A stretch of DNA of 64,000 nucleotides from Paragonimus skrjabini miyazakii (GCA_014338405.1 JTDE01001378.1:53383-117382), one strand, 5' to 3'. Numbered from the stretch's first letter, positions 1 through 13,767 are shown. The notes: generated by a model not told the origin, from the sequence alone. Numbers and translations are program-made.

Positions 1-256
1 GCTTGTCTATGTTCCAATCATCTTCCTGTTCATACCTATTTATGTCATACACCTTACTACTCAACTGTGTACCCTTCTTTTGTTATATGTAGTTAGTGTT
101 AGGCCGTAGTCATTTATCTATAGCCCACACTATTGCCCATACGTAACAGTACTAACAACAACGGAAGCTTCAAACTCCATCAATGATACTTTTATATACT
201 CAAGGTATGGCTTTGAGAAAATCTTGCAAATGATGTAAGGCTGTAGTCACTAGTAT

Positions 257-605
257 TGTGAGCCAAGAACGCGGATTTCACAAGGGTTATTTATTCAGAA
301 AACCTATACTTGGATTATGCGCCTCAACATGACCACAAACAAAAAACACATTTCCGTGCGACACTGGTCTCAGAAGGTCACGGTGGCCACAGACGCCAAT
401 GTTCGGTTTTTGTATGTACCAAGAACCAGTTCATGCCACGCTGCGCTCCAATGCTTCTTGTAATTTTTTCGCGGCTGCCTCAGTGTTAAAATCCATGTTC
501 CTGCCTCACTACTGAATAGTAGTGGTATGAGTGGTATAGTGCGATCGCTCGTTCTCACTACACTCCTCCCCCAGCAAAGATTGTTCCAGTTGTAACAAAA
601 GCCGT
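257..605. repeat. Dispersed repeat B, copy 1
   Basis: Aligns with 25078-25460 over about 330 bases: shared blocks include ccaagaacgcggat at the left, ggtctcaga in the middle and actactgaatag at the right. Identity looks like 65-75%. On the minus strand it holds a short frame (MDFNTEAAAKKLQEALERS) that partly persists in the other copy, which suggests decayed coding sequence of a retroelement. I cannot name the family. Confidence 0.6.
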
Positions 606-3600
606 TCAGGTTGTCTTCGTTCTGTCGACGATCTGTGTGCTGGCCTCGGTGCTGTTGATACACCTAGTGTGCATTCTATTCTTATCGAAGTGTCATACCA
701 TTTACAAAGCTGGCTTCTGTGCATTCGAGCGATCGCACTATACTACTCTGGTTTGTCGTTTCCAGTGTTCCATAATTCGATAATGAAAAGTCATATACTT
801 AGAATCAGTAGGTCTCGCACAGACAGCCTGACAGAACCAGTGTCTTCGTTCTGATGGCGAAGCTTTGAACGCCGCACTCTCCATCCATTTAGCGGAAGAA
901 ATACGTTGTTTTCTTTTCAGCATAACCAAGCAAGTCACAGTTTGATGAGTTGTTATTGGAGAGAGAGAGTTCTTTGCTGGTGAGTTCCTGTCTCTCTGTG
1001 TTCGTTGGGGGAAGTTATGGTGTATAAGTGTACAAGAAACTAGAACAGAAGTAAATAAAAGAGTAATTCAATGAAGCTGCTAGCGTGTAATCACATCATC
1101 AACGAACTCTAACACATACTGAAACAAGGTCCCATCACATATACGAATTTAATGACCCATGGAACTAAGCTGAACTGGTGGCTTGAGAAACTGGTGTTAT
1201 CGGTCTGTTTTAGGTACGTATCGACCAAGTGAAATTTTCAGAACCTCAGCCGATTCGGTCGTAACCAATGGGTTGAAAAGAGCGACCCAGCGTGAACAGA
1301 CACTAACTATGAGGCAGTTTCAGCTGCAGAGTAAGCTGCCTTTTCCATAACCCGATTTTGACAAGTGATCCCCTAGGAGTTCATCATTGTTTAGTGGGAG
1401 ATGTGCCAGTGTATGACCAAGGGATAGAGAGTATTGTTGTAGGCAAGAGCTAGGTCTCCTCTAAGGTGTCTATAATTCATTGCGAATTTACCTAATTCTA
1501 CTAGATCCTCTGGGTAGAGAATTTTCCTGAGATCTTCTCTGAACACTTTTGAGACGACAGGGCCATCTGATCGTTTCTGAGTGTGCCCGGATTATGGAGG
1601 TGAGCATGCATTCAGTTAGATGACCGTCAAGCCACATGAATAAGCGTTCATCGAGAACATAATTATGGAATTCTCGTGGCAAGGTTGAGTGCTTTTTCCT
1701 ATCACAGACTTTGTAAAAGTCAATTTAAATCACATCACAAATTTCGCAACAGAACATTTTGCCTCGATGGTTTCATCTGGCATTGGATGGGGTCGATGAA
1801 CTTGCTGTCAGCACATTTTCCCCACAAACGCATGAGGTCAATGTTCAACTTTTGGTTCAGAGGACAATGTGCACCATTCGAAGTAGAGCAAAATTCCCGT
1901 CCGGTAATTTTTATATAAATTCACTTGTCTAAGATAAGCATCCAGATGAAAAAAGCGCCAACGAACCAGGAATATTCGCTGAACATTCGAAAAGGTCAAA
2001 ATGCTCAATTATTCAACCGTACTATACACTTTGTGATTAGGACTAACTGACATACAAGTTGTCACCTTCTAAGACAGACTGTTGGGGTTCGTCACATGAA
2101 CAAAGCATTGTTTGAATTTGCGACATTACGTTTCCCGAAAGCCAATATGTAGACAAGGCAGTAAGTTAATATTATAAACTTCCCGTTCAAAAGGTTTATG
2201 GAATTTTAGTTTTGTGCATCGTTGTATACATCGTCAAGGATCTATTGAGCTTGAAGCGTGCATATTGGATTGACAATACGTGTTTGAGATTCTCTTTGTG
2301 AATAATTACCTAAGACCCTCAAATAAGGAAACGGAGCTAACTTAGTTCCACATCTTAGCCTGTCCAAAGTCTGATGGACTAATTACTATGAACATTAAGT
2401 GCACGATTTGAACAAACGTGGACTTTTGATTATACGATACAAGGGTGATTCAAAATGGTCACTGTTTTACAGTTCATGCTTCAGTTTCTTTGTAGATTAT
2501 GTATCGGATTACTGACTATGTGAACTTGACTTTAGTTGCAATGTTCCAGCTGTTGTGTGTTCAAGGTGAGTGAGTCATACTCATACTGCATATTTCACTT
2601 CTCAATGACTTTATCTCAGAGAGTGAATAGTCCGTTGTATTCGTTCATCTATCTATCAAACGTTTACTTATCCATTAAACTTGTGAATATTTTGGAACAG
2701 TTATTTTCCAGATTAACTTAAAAAACCTAATGTATGACGTTTTGTACGAAGAGAGTTGGTTCGCTTCGTATTATCTAATACCACAAAAACAATACAAACT
2801 AATTACAGCCGATGTATATATCAGAAAGAGATAACAGGTCTTGTAATGGCCAGTCTGTGGTATGTTGGATAGAATGCCATGATGAGTTTATGCAATAACA
2901 CTGCTGATTCTGGTATACAACTCTCAAGAAATGCGTGTCAAAGGTTAGATAGTGAAAGTCTGCTATCCAGATAGTATAGCAAATAAACGTTAGACTCACA
3001 AAGATCAAACAGAATTACAGAATGAAGTGTGGTTGAAGTGTAATTGAATCAGAAATGGAATGAACACATGACTAGGTAAAATTTAATTGGAGTCAGTGAA
3101 ATAAAGCTGGAGAAGTGAATTTTTGTTTTGTGCGCACAGAACAGGACTCATATGGTAGACTGGCATAACCTGTGTACACTTCGAAATCTGTAGTGATGCT
3201 GGATGGTACATTTTTTGGAAGGTGGCCATTGTCTTTACTTTCGTTCCTCTTTCCTTTAAAATATCTATTACCTGCGTTATATGCGGTTCTGATCGCTCAA
3301 TCAGTCAGTCTTTTGAAGAAGTGCTCATTGATGTGGGTTTCTGGTCAACATGGAGTACGGCCAACACATCCACATCTGCGGGTGCCACTAAACCTATACA
3401 CTAAGTTGAGATTGGTGGCTGATGTTATGAGATCCTTTTTCTTGACGACAGTTGTGTCGGTGACGTCTCCTGATTAGAATTCAGCTCTAGCGCGTTGTAT
3501 TTTTATTCGGGTACATCTCAAAATCATGCCACACTTTGAAATTTGCAGAGACCTCCAAGTGAATTCTGCTCCTGGTTTACAGAAAAATATGTCCATTTCC

Positions 3601-6600
3601 TTTTTTGCGTTTTGATAATTTTTATATTACTTTCCTATACAATATTTTGTACCCTTTGTTTTAACTTTATGTCAGCCTGTCATTTTGACCTGATTTTCAC
3701 CAGTCTAACTGTCATTATCTTTGTCAACTGGATTACGAGCTTTATCATTTGACTACTGATAATAACAAATCATTATGCCACTGAAAGTAAGCTAATGGTG
3801 CTCGTAAAAACATCTATAGCTCATTCTATTCAAATAATGATCGGATTAAATACACTGGCCAGAACATCGTGATTTCATGTTTCCTTTTCATCTATCCGTT
3901 CGATTTGTCCATTACACACCTTGATGTTCAATCCGGTTCATTCGCCTGTGTCCAGGATGATAGTTCATATTATGCATCCCATCACAACACAACGTTTCAA
4001 TGGATATTTATGACAGGATGATGAACATCACACTGAAATGCTGTCCTATATTGCAACGGTATCAGTTTTGTCCTGAAGAAAAACCTGATTGCTTCTAATT
4101 GTTAATCAAAAAGCCAACTTTTCACTAGTCACTAGAGTTACGGAAACATGAAATTGTTTTAGAAGAAGAGTACTTCCGACCAGAACAAAGGGTTTTAAGT
4201 AGACTGGCTGATAGATGCATTAGTTCACCCACCACTTACTGACAACCGGCACCAGCTGTTCACAGCGTGAATATTGATTTATTTTTACGGTCAGCCTAAA
4301 TGTGCAAAATTTGCGCTCTCACAGTTTTGTCATGTAGTATTGATCACTTGTCAGTAGCTGTCATTAAACTAACAAATGCCTGGTGATCGTTTCTTCAATT
4401 GTGTTTTCAAGGGGCAGTAGTCGCCTGCTGAAGTTGGTTGTGGAGGTAATGGCGAACTGAATGAGCTGTCTATGTTCTTCATATAACCCACACACGTTTG
4501 AGTCTGAGAATATTGTGCGAAAGGAAATCGTATAGACATAAGCAGATTCTCTTTACCTTACTCATGTTTATCTCTTTTTGTGAGCGGTGATGAAAATTAC
4601 GCTGCTTGATTTGTACTGTCGATGTCCTGTTATTGGCTCATTGTGAGTGGCGGTTGTAATTTGTTCCACTGCGGCTGGTCACTTCAGTTCTATATTAAAT
4701 AGACCAACCTGTCCCGGATACAAACCGTACGAAAGTGAACAAGAACATAGGTTGGCAAGAAGTAGCCAGTAACATATCGCTGCATCTTTATAAATGCACA
4801 CTGCAGTTATGATTATCCATACAGCAAAACCAAACTGCTTACCAGTAGGTAGAGGAATGAAACGTCGCATGATAAGAAATACTGTACACACAGACACATG
4901 AACCAGGTGAGTCCGAGGTGGATATCATGACAGAAACGAATTAACAACCCAGTCCCGTTGTTTGCAAAGACTGGGGGTGAGGTTATTTGTTTAATAAGAC
5001 GGCCTGTGCAAGGTGCGTTAATCGATTGTTGCTAATTGTGTAAACAGTCCAGTAGAGTTAACTCTACGTTTCGTATTTGCAAGATGTCGTACAATCGATA
5101 ATACTGGTTGTGGGTTCCTCATCCATTCCGTAAATGACGTGACACTTTGACCTGTCAGATGTCCAACGTATTTTGGAATGTATTCATTTACTCATCGAGA
5201 CAATCGTCTCTCTGTTCTGCTGATGCAAATGGCTTATAATTTGCATTTTGACTTGTACTACCATCTGACTTGGCTGAGTGGTAATACAAAGATGTTGTGG
5301 AGGTGCTTAAATCTGAGGTTCTGTCGCGGAACAGGTGCTTTGTAGTGCAAACTCCAACGGTATGTTGTATTTGGTACCGACATCACAAGACTTTGAAGTT
5401 CTGTACACTGATCGAAACCTGGTTATTAGCATCAGGTTTTGAGTACTTCTTAGTAAAACTTCCATGCTGACCGTTTTCCACTGTCTTCTTTCCACTGATG
5501 AACAGCTCGGTTTAGCTACATAGATAATTTTAACTGCAGTGTGCAGTTGTGAAAATGTAGAACAGCGTCGCCAGACAGTGCAAAGCTTGTTGTTCTCTCT
5601 TATCAGCTAGACCTTTCTTGATTATCGGAGTGGAACTCTGTAATCACCTAGGGTGTATTCCGCTAGACGTATTGTGTTGGATTTATTGAAGACTGTGTCG
5701 TAATATTGTCACTGTATGTTTGGTGTGATGTGCAATATTGAATTTGTTGAAGGATGTTCGCTTTGTTTCTAGAAGTCGTTTCCAAGTTGACCTTTATTTT
5801 TCTTTCTATTACCTATATTAACGAATTTTATGATGAATTTTATACCCTAACTATGCATAGGGATGTTATCTGTTTCCTCCCCTTTTTATCTATCATGGTG
5901 TGCTTACTAAAACTTTCTTGCTTGCTACTGTTTGACACACTGTAACCTTCATCTGTGCCCAGTTGTTTTAATGGATTCACCTGCTGTTGGCTAGCGGCTA
6001 CTTCGCAATGTAGGTTTTAACTGCTCCATTTTTAACGCCTTTTATGTTGAATGATTTGAATGTCCGGCTACTTCATAATGAGGGTGGATCTGTGTCATTG
6101 GAATTGTCGATTACGCGTCACTGATTGGACAGTCCTAAACCGTCAGCATCTAGTTACTACAACACACGACCTTAGTACCAGTTTGGATGAATTGTCAAAT
6201 TTCAACTTAGTAATTTAGACGGTGGTAACAACAATAGTTCGCCAGTACAGAACTCAATAAATTCGTTCAGCAAAAATAAATGATCCAGCTATCTGTGCAT
6301 ACCTTCTTATAGGTCTGCAGTTATCTGGATAATAGAAACCAGCTGTCATCACTCTTTGAGAAGTGAAGCCATCGTGCACTCTACTGCCGACCCTTAATTG
6401 CACGTTTTCATTCAGATTGAAATAGTCCGTCTCATTACACGTTTACTTTACTCATAATGTTAAAAGTTACCGGATTACTCGATTGTTAAAGCTCTACCAA
6501 CAAGTAAACACTCCATCATGACTGATATGGTTTTTGTTGTGGTTTTTCTAAGGAATTAACACAACATGAAAGTTACGAATACAATGAGTTCCAGTCTACT

Positions 6601-9600
6601 GCAGAGTTAAAATATGACCCAACATACAAACCGCAGTTATGCTGAACTAGACGTGAAATGTGCAATCGAATTATATGGGTTGTATTTGGTAGGATACGAT
6701 TTACTAGCATCTGACCTACTGACCAGACAATAAGTGTTTTCACGCTACTCTGTCGCCGAATCGAGTCGAAAAACATTGTGTACATCATACAGTGATAATA
6801 GTAATAAACAATAGACCAAACTCCACACGTTTGACAAGAATCATGGTTGTGAATATGAGCTATGTGTATCTTTACTTCGATACACCTGTTGACGGTGTGT
6901 GAGTGGCTGAGCTGGGGTTCACCCTGTACTGATCGTCAAAGCAAAATCACACATGTGTAGGATTGTTTAAGACGTTCATTACAACAAGACTTGAGGTATG
7001 ACAATATTTGATGCAATGAACGCAAAGAATCACTTTGTATAACGGAGTCTTTTTCTTTGTTGAATTACTTTTGTCATAACGACACTCGTTATAGCGATGA
7101 ACTATTACACATGAACAATCGCAGTCATTCTACTCAATGACTTCGTGGGAATATGCTTTCATGCATAGATATATCACTTCAACCGCACTGTATCAACAGT
7201 GGTCAAATGACACGACAGTGAAATCGCCTTTAGATTGAGGCATTGTGGTCTGGCCTTCTCTATCCAATGCAAACAATGCTACAGTCATGCAGTGCTAGCT
7301 AATTTAAAGTCAGATGATAATCGGTTAGTGACTCACCCGGCTGTTTACACTCTCATGACTGATAAATTGCTGTGGTTTTGATGGTGGAATTGATATTTTG
7401 GTTACACTGCGACCAGAAAATACCCGTCAATGATTTTCAGTTACAATTTATTAGCATCTTTCTGTACGACTTTGGGGTTGGGTCAACCACAATTATCTGG
7501 ACCTATTACTTATGTAGTGGATCTAAACAGATAGTTCGTTAAGGTTCGTTGGTCTAGAATTCCACTACATCGAATGCAGTATCCAATAGATACAATCTGT
7601 CGTGTTGTTCCTAAATAATCTCGGAAGTCATAACTGAGGTAATACCGATGACAGATAAATAAGGGAATTTGCCGCAACAGACGGTTGATTCCACTAGCTT
7701 CTAACTCTCAAAAATTCTGTGCACCAGCGACACCGAACGCAGAGAGAACGCAAGGCTCGCGACCCAAGAAGTGTGATTTGTACTTATTGACTAGTGATTG
7801 GTTCGATTAAGTTGGTCTAAACGTCGGCTGTATATGTGAAGTTGAAGAAAGTAAAAAGTGTGAATAACAATGAGAATTATGAAATTGAAAATAGTGTACA
7901 AAACGCTACACTTACTAGTACCACCTTTGCTTACAGAGAAAAAGACAAACTAAAGCTTCCACGATCTCCGCTAAGGGACTGATAGCGTCGTCAATGTGAT
8001 GTTCTGAATCTGTAGTTGCCACCACTAGGTCTACTTGACGGACAGTGCTGTTCGTGAGGTAGCATTTTCAGTGCATACCTTCAGTTTTCGGTTCGATAGG
8101 ATACTGTCCAATAAGTCCAAGAATTGAGCCGATTAATCCACTCTAGATTGTCTTTTGGTAAATTTGTTGCAAGGACTAATTTAATTTTAGCGTATACAAA
8201 GCAAAAAACCGGTATCTGAGTCCACAGCTGAAAATTTCGCTGTGGTATTTGTCTATAGTCAGCTGGTCAATGTGATTTTGTCAGCTCCGCTCAAGCGATT
8301 GTCTACAATGAACTTCATATGTCGACCTCATCTTTTTGATATTGTTGTCTCATTGAACGCTTATAATTTTTGATGGATCTGACGTCAGAGTACGTCGGCT
8401 ATGACAACAGCACGGAGTTAATTTCGCCAGACTGACTGAAGTAAGTAGATGTGTGGCCTATTTTTCTGAGACATCCATGATTAATTTTGTTACAAGCAGT
8501 AACCGTTGAGAAGGTTGCACTAGCTGACATGTCGATTAGTTTCCACTATACACAAAACAGTAAACAATGCGTAGGTGTTTAAATATTACTAGGCCTAGAT
8601 AAGATAAGTTTACCTGATACTGATGCACGTTCATTGTTTCAACCAGTAAGCAGTGACGTCCTTGTATAAAACTGAAGAACACCACGAGTGATACCCTTAG
8701 GGTTGGATGAAACATTCAAGATAATTCACATGGCACAGCTGACAGTCAGGTAAGTAATCACATTGTACTTATTCAGATGTTTTCAGCATTCCCCTATATT
8801 TGCTGCCAGAATATTTACTCATCCAGAGAGAATGAAACGACTTGTTTTGCGTTGTTGCTATGGTATCTCGTTAGTTATTACTCCTGTGTATTTTGATAAA
8901 TACCCGCCATTCTTCTAACCATCACTCCTAATGCAGCTCTGAACATGACCTTCGACAGTACTTTCAAATGAACACAATTCCATCCGACTCGACGTGCTGA
9001 CTGACAAAGCTCACAGATTGAGCAATCGATTAGAAGATGAAAAACTGATTGAAAAATAGTAATTTTGCTTTAAGAAGTCGTATGGAGTAGTGCATATCTA
9101 GAGCATTCAAAGCAATGGTTCCCAATTCCTGCATCACTATCCAAAGATGGATCGTCAAACGCCTTTGTGGGTCATACGATATAAATAACTGCGTACATGA
9201 AAACAAATTAGACGGTACATATCGTTTACACAGTTGCGTAGTGACAGAGTTCTGTATCGTTTGTACTCATCTAATAAAACCGAGGAATTGTATTGTCGCT
9301 ACATTCCCCATGCATGATCCAAGTTAGGGTAGCTTGCAATCACGGGTGCCTAGTTAACTTGAAAGTATCAACTGATATACCGAACCTTCAACAGTTAACA
9401 AAATTCGAGCCCAACATGAAGCAAGTGCTCAGCCGAGGTCAAAGAGTGATCTACACTACAACGTAAGGTTCACAAATCGGCTTTTCTTACATGTCACTTA
9501 CACGTTTCTTACATATCACAGCATACTTTAGTCTCTCCACGTTATATCATCTTTCTCCGTTTGTAAGTGCTATCTGACCATTGTTTGAGCATTTAACATT

Positions 9601-10846
9601 CACCGGAACACTCGAATGAATTATGGCGGGTCATAATGCAAATCCAAAGCATACCGCGTTAGACTGCTTCTTTTTCCATCAGACGGTGAGATGTATAAAT
9701 CAAATGAGGAATCCGGTTCTTTATCAATTGTCTCGGACCACTAACTATTCACGAATGCACTTGAATGGTTGATAACCACTCTGGAAGCACCTTTTCAAGA
9801 TACTGCAAACTAGAATTATTTCACTGAATCAATCGTATTGTGTTCCATCTGACGGTGAGACATACATGATAGAAAGGTGGCTTCGAGTTTAATAATGGGC
9901 AGTGAGTAGTGGTATTTTAAACCAGACACCACCGGGAGTTCGTTCATTCTGTTGGCATAGGAAGCGAATAGCTCCTTGACAATTACCTTCACCATGCCTT
10001 ATACAGCAGTAATTTCAGGTCGGATTTTAAGTAGATATACATGATTATATGTATTGTTAAATTGGAAGTTAGGATCGCTTAACGAGAGCAAACTAGATGT
10101 AATTTGCTTGACTCTCACTGTCCATTCAATTCACTTGTGTGCGAGTGCACACATGTAAAATAATGAATAACCTGAGTGGTCTCTCTAGTCAGGTTCTTTC
10201 GGTAGGAAAGTCTATGAGCAGGTGAGACCAGCTGTAAGTGATGTTCTATTTATGTTCTAAAAACAAACAGTAGGATTGGGCTGACTTTCTTCAGTCGGCC
10301 ACATCCAATTTGTCGTCTACTATTGATTGGCATTCGCGAGACAACCGGCTTTAAGTATTACCTTTTGTTCAGTTACAATTTCATGACCCGATCGTTAATC
10401 CAATAAAATTAACGTCATAACCAGTTGACTAGGTTTAATTTTTTTTACTAGGGTCGTTTATTACTCATGAGTGAATATTGTCTGTCGTCTCCCCATTGAA
10501 GTAGTATTCGGCTGCTGTTCAGAAGAAGGATATGGATCCACGACATGGCGGGTGTAGACCAAATACCTGATTCACATGATTCCCATTCCTTAGTCATGAC
10601 ACATTTTCCATAGTGCATTAAGCTTTCAGTGACGAGTGATTGATCTAACTTCTTCGAAACTGTGCAACCGAGATGCTGTTCGTTTAGTGGATATAAACAT
10701 CCCAGAATTTCACGGCACGTAACGGCGGGTGGCGTGAAAACTGATAAGTATAAACACAGCAGGCATTCACAGTAGACCACCCAGAAGAACCATATCCTTA
10801 TAAATAGGCACTTGATGCCCAATATGTAGAAAACAAAAACCATCTA
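606..10846. other. Long stretch without a recognised gene
   Basis: About 10 kb of A+T-rich sequence. The plus strand is T-rich in parts (for example 2460-2720 and 3540-3770). Open frames reach about 100 codons (3172-3477) and, on the minus strand, 131 codons at 10448-10843; ORFs of this length are expected by chance in this much sequence, and none shows a motif I know. A (ga)n run sits near 960. No tRNA, rRNA or clear transposon was recognised. Confidence 0.4.
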
Positions 10847-10850
10847 CTAT

Positions 10851-11431
10851 TGTAATGACGCTATTCGTTATTGTCAACTATGTCAAAGTTAAGAGTGCCA
10901 TTTGTACTCTTTTGGTTTCCAACTTTTGTATGCACTCAAACATTTGTTTGAACGAGTAGAGATACCGACAACTATCCCGTGCACTCGAACGTACGATCCC
11001 GCTGCGTGCTAGCTTGTCGCTCCACTCTGTTATCGTTTCGTTCTGGTATTCGTTTACACTCGCATTGACCTCGTAGGTCAACAATATACTCTTTACTGAT
11101 GAGTAGTCGGGGATTTGGTTTATTTCAATTTGAACATCACCCAAAATTGATCGCAACTGTCGCATTTTCATAAACTATCCAGTCGGTCCCTTTCGAAAAG
11201 AAGCATTAGATTCGATTTTCGCTCTCATTAGAGCGATGATACGCATTACTGACGAGCTATAATGAGAGCGAAACTCGAGTCTAGTGCTTCTTTTCAACAG
11301 GGGCCAACTGTGAATTCTATGAGAATGCGACAGCTGCGATCAATTGTGGGTGATGTTCAAATTGAAATATACTATTTTTCTACTCGTTGTGTAATTCTCA
11401 ACCGGTCGTCTTCGGTTCGCTTGACCCTACA
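10851..11431 (+). repeat. 5' LTR of the CsRn1-like element, split by an insertion
   Basis: Matches the 298-base 3' LTR apart from a 272-base insertion (11095-11366). The first 244 bases pair with the 3' LTR with about 16 differences, and the last 54 or so (from ttctactcg to the terminal ccctaca) pair with its end. The unbroken length would be about 298 bases. A (cat)n run follows directly at 11434-11454. A TGG that might start a tRNA-primer site lies about 38 bases past the LTR end, which is unusually far. Confidence 0.85.
11095..11366. repeat. Inverted pair of SINE-like repeats inserted in the 5' LTR
   Basis: Two copies of the short repeat also found at 34.8, 40.3 and 55.9 kb lie head to head, with arms of about 110 bases (left arm on minus 11095-11240, right arm on plus 11250-11366) and a spacer of about 15 bases. 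The whole pair is flanked by an 11-base imperfect duplication of LTR sequence (ATATACTCTTT at 11084-11094 and ATATACTATTT at 11367-11377). The duplication places both arms within one insertion event or one insertion unit. Confidence 0.8.
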
Positions 11432-11768
11432 AACTCATCATCATCATCATAGACAGCAATACATCAGTGGTTCACACCGATGCTTAACTGCCACACAACC
11501 ATGAAGAAGAAACAAACCCTGTTTAGGTAGAGAGAAGAAAAAAGAGGAAGGGGACCTAATCACTAAAAAATAGCTACGTTTATATTCAAACATCCAACAA
11601 CAAGGCGCCTACACCTTGCATACAAACTGGTGAGCACATGTAAGTCGTATATTATAGTTTACCTTCGAGTTCAGTGTTTCCCCCCCTCATATTACGTCTC
11701 GTGTGTATATAGTGTACAAGTGTATGTCTATTTAACTTTTATATCTCGTTCGCATTCACTCACTCGCC

Positions 11769-12604
11769 ATGGATATTAAAGAGACTGAGTCAGAATTTTC
11801 GTCCTCCGTATCACTGATCACTATATCTGCTATGGCTTCCGCGGATCTTGATTCAGAGCTGTGATTCACTGTGTTGGAAATAGAGTTTAACAATCAGCGT
11901 ATAACAAGCGATGCGGACATGTTATCACAGCTTATACCATGCCTCCCCCGAGATATGTTAAACCTAGTTAGCGATATCTTGCTACGCTCAGCAACTGATC
12001 GCTACGAGTCGGCCAAGCGAACAATTCTTAAAGAAACGTAACAGTCCGACAAAGTGCGTCTGGAACAACTGTTCCAACAGTTGCAGTTGGAGGATTTGGA
12101 GCCGTCAGTTCATCTTCGAGAAACGCGACAAACAATAAGTGAGTCACAGTTGCCAGAGTCTCTTTTGCAAGAGTTATGGATTCAAAAACTGCCTGAGTAT
12201 ACACAGATATTATTGTCCCTGTTACTCTCACGTCTTACATTAACGTTTTAGAGGCCCGAAGCCGTCACCATTAGTTAGGCAAGCAGATGCCTCTAACAAT
12301 CTCGTGGATAGTTTGTTAACCACAAAGGACGCGAAATAGCAGTCCTGCGCAAAGCTCTTGAACGTCGTGAACGAAGCTCTTTAGCACCAAACGCCGAGAT
12401 AGCTCAGTTGTGATGTGAACTGGCGGATCTTCGTGCCAGCATTCGGCGTATTAGGTCACCATCGAAAATTCTTCCGACGCCTGCTCGATCATCGCCCAAA
12501 CTAAAAAGACTAGCGTTATTTGTTGGTACCATGAGACGTATGGTGATAACGCTAAGCGATGTCGATCACCATGTAGCCGTCGTGGTAGCAAACGTTTAAA
12601 CTAG
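11769..12604 (+). pseudogene. gag remnant of the CsRn1-like element
   Basis: Seen: a Gag-like frame opens at ATG 11769 and runs to 12251 with in-frame stops TGA (11862), TAA (12040) and TAG (12249). It has the Gypsy Gag pattern LEQLFQQLQLEDLEPS followed by LPESLLQELWIQKLPEY. After frameshifts, an intact finger C-W-Y-H...NAKRC-RSP-C occupies 12521-12574 (CX2HX9CX3C) in another frame, closing with TAG at 12602. Known: Gag forms the retroelement particle, and this finger type binds RNA in CsRn1-like Gypsy elements in place of the usual CCHC knuckle. At least three stops and two frame changes make it non-functional. It lies between the 5' LTR and the protease. Confidence 0.8.
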
Positions 12605-12635
12605 CAGGTCGGCATGTCTTAGCGACGACAGCCAC

Positions 12636-13155
12636 AGGCCAGTAAACAACAGTCGCCTTTTCTTTCTGAAGAATTTGACCTCTAAAATGCACTTCCTAAT
12701 CGATACAGGAGCGGAGGTCAGTGTTATCCCGCATTGGGTAACAGATGCGCGATCGGAATCTGGCACTACACTCCGAGCAGCAAACGGTACGCTCATTAGA
12801 ACCCTCGGCCGTCAACTATTGAGTCTAAACTTTGGTTTTCGACGCAATTTTCACTGGGTTTTTGTAGTAGCTGATATACCATTCCCTATTATCGGGATCG
12901 ATTTCCTCCGGCATTTCGACTTGCTGGTCGACGCTCGTCGACCGCGCCTGACTGATACTTCGACATGACTCAATGTTCTGGGTAAGCCGTCGCACACGGC
13001 TGTGATCAGTCCAATACTAGCCAATCCCGTAGTGGGCGAGCCTTATGGGAAACTTTTATCCGAATTCCCTCAACTGGTCCACCCCGCCAACGAACTACCG
13101 GCCGTGACAACCGACTTCTCGCATCACACTGTACACAATTCCCCCGCTTGCCTAT
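12636..13155 (+). pseudogene. Retropepsin and pro-RT linker of the CsRn1-like element
   Basis: Seen: the frame reads SRLFFLKN, then FLIDTGAEVSVIP, which holds the catalytic D-T-G triad of retroviral-type aspartic proteases, then IPFPIIGIDFLRHFDLLVD, the I-I-G-x-D-F-L block that closes the domain. A TGA at 12966 interrupts the frame, but it stays open beyond it to about 13155 through a linker (FPQLVHPANELP) typical of the approach to reverse transcriptase in this family. Sequence homologous to RT is then lost. Known: the dimeric protease cuts the Gag-Pol polyprotein. The open stretch at 12675-12968 is intact, but in a deleted element it has no partner domains left. Confidence 0.88.
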
Positions 13156-13244
13156 GAATATTAACCTTCCAAACCGTGCCCCCCCCCCCAAACCACTTCC
13201 AATTGTTCTCCCTCCTTATTTCACCGGCCGTAGATGCGAGCTAT

Positions 13245-13767
13245 TGTAGCGAAAAGGCGTCCAATAAAGCACAATCTTTATTGTCCAACCCGCTAGTTAC
13301 CATGCCACACGAGCGCTCGCGATTTTGAATCACAATTACAGTCCACAACACCCCCCGCTCGCACGTCGTGTGCACTTCTACCCGGTTTAGGTGTGTGATT
13401 GGCGCCTTCTACCCAGGGGTTTTCTGCCTGCTATTCTTCGGCCGTCGATCCGATTTTGTCGAGCGATAGCTTGTCCGATCGCTCGTGCTGTCCTCCGTCT
13501 ATCAACCGTGGGCTTTGACTGTAATCCACAGCTGTGTCGAGATATTCCTGAGAGTGTTGGAATAATCACGCCTTCAATTTGGTCATTCATTCTATTTCGG
13601 CTGCCACGTCTCGCCCGTTGGTCCGATCCGGTCGAGCGATGACTCATCCGGTAGCCCACGCCGTTCTCCATCCGCTCACCGTGGGTTTTTGAACGCACCT
13701 CCCCCTGTGGTGGGGTATTCCGCCGAGAGTTGGAATGCTTGCATTTCCTGCCTGACAATCCCCCACA
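13245..13767 (-). repeat. Solo LTR (family S), nested in the CsRn1-like element
   Basis: A 523-base block nearly the same as 17846-18356. On the minus strand it starts TGTGGGGGATTGTCAGGCAG and ends CTTTTCGCTACA, has a polyadenylation signal AATAAA near its end, and is flanked by CTAT on both sides (13241-13244 and 13768-13771). No internal region adjoins it, so it is a solo LTR left by recombination. Open frames of about 120 codons inside it are not genes. Confidence 0.85.

Noticed and set aside
10448..10843. 131-codon minus-strand open frame beside the LTR element
   Set aside because: A few frames of this length are expected by chance in 64 kb of this composition; no motif is seen.
13387..13758. 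123-codon minus-strand open frame, with a 163-codon counterpart at 17995-18486
   Set aside because: Both are readings through the two solo LTRs. The shared blocks end in TG/CA with target duplications, so they are LTRs and not genes.
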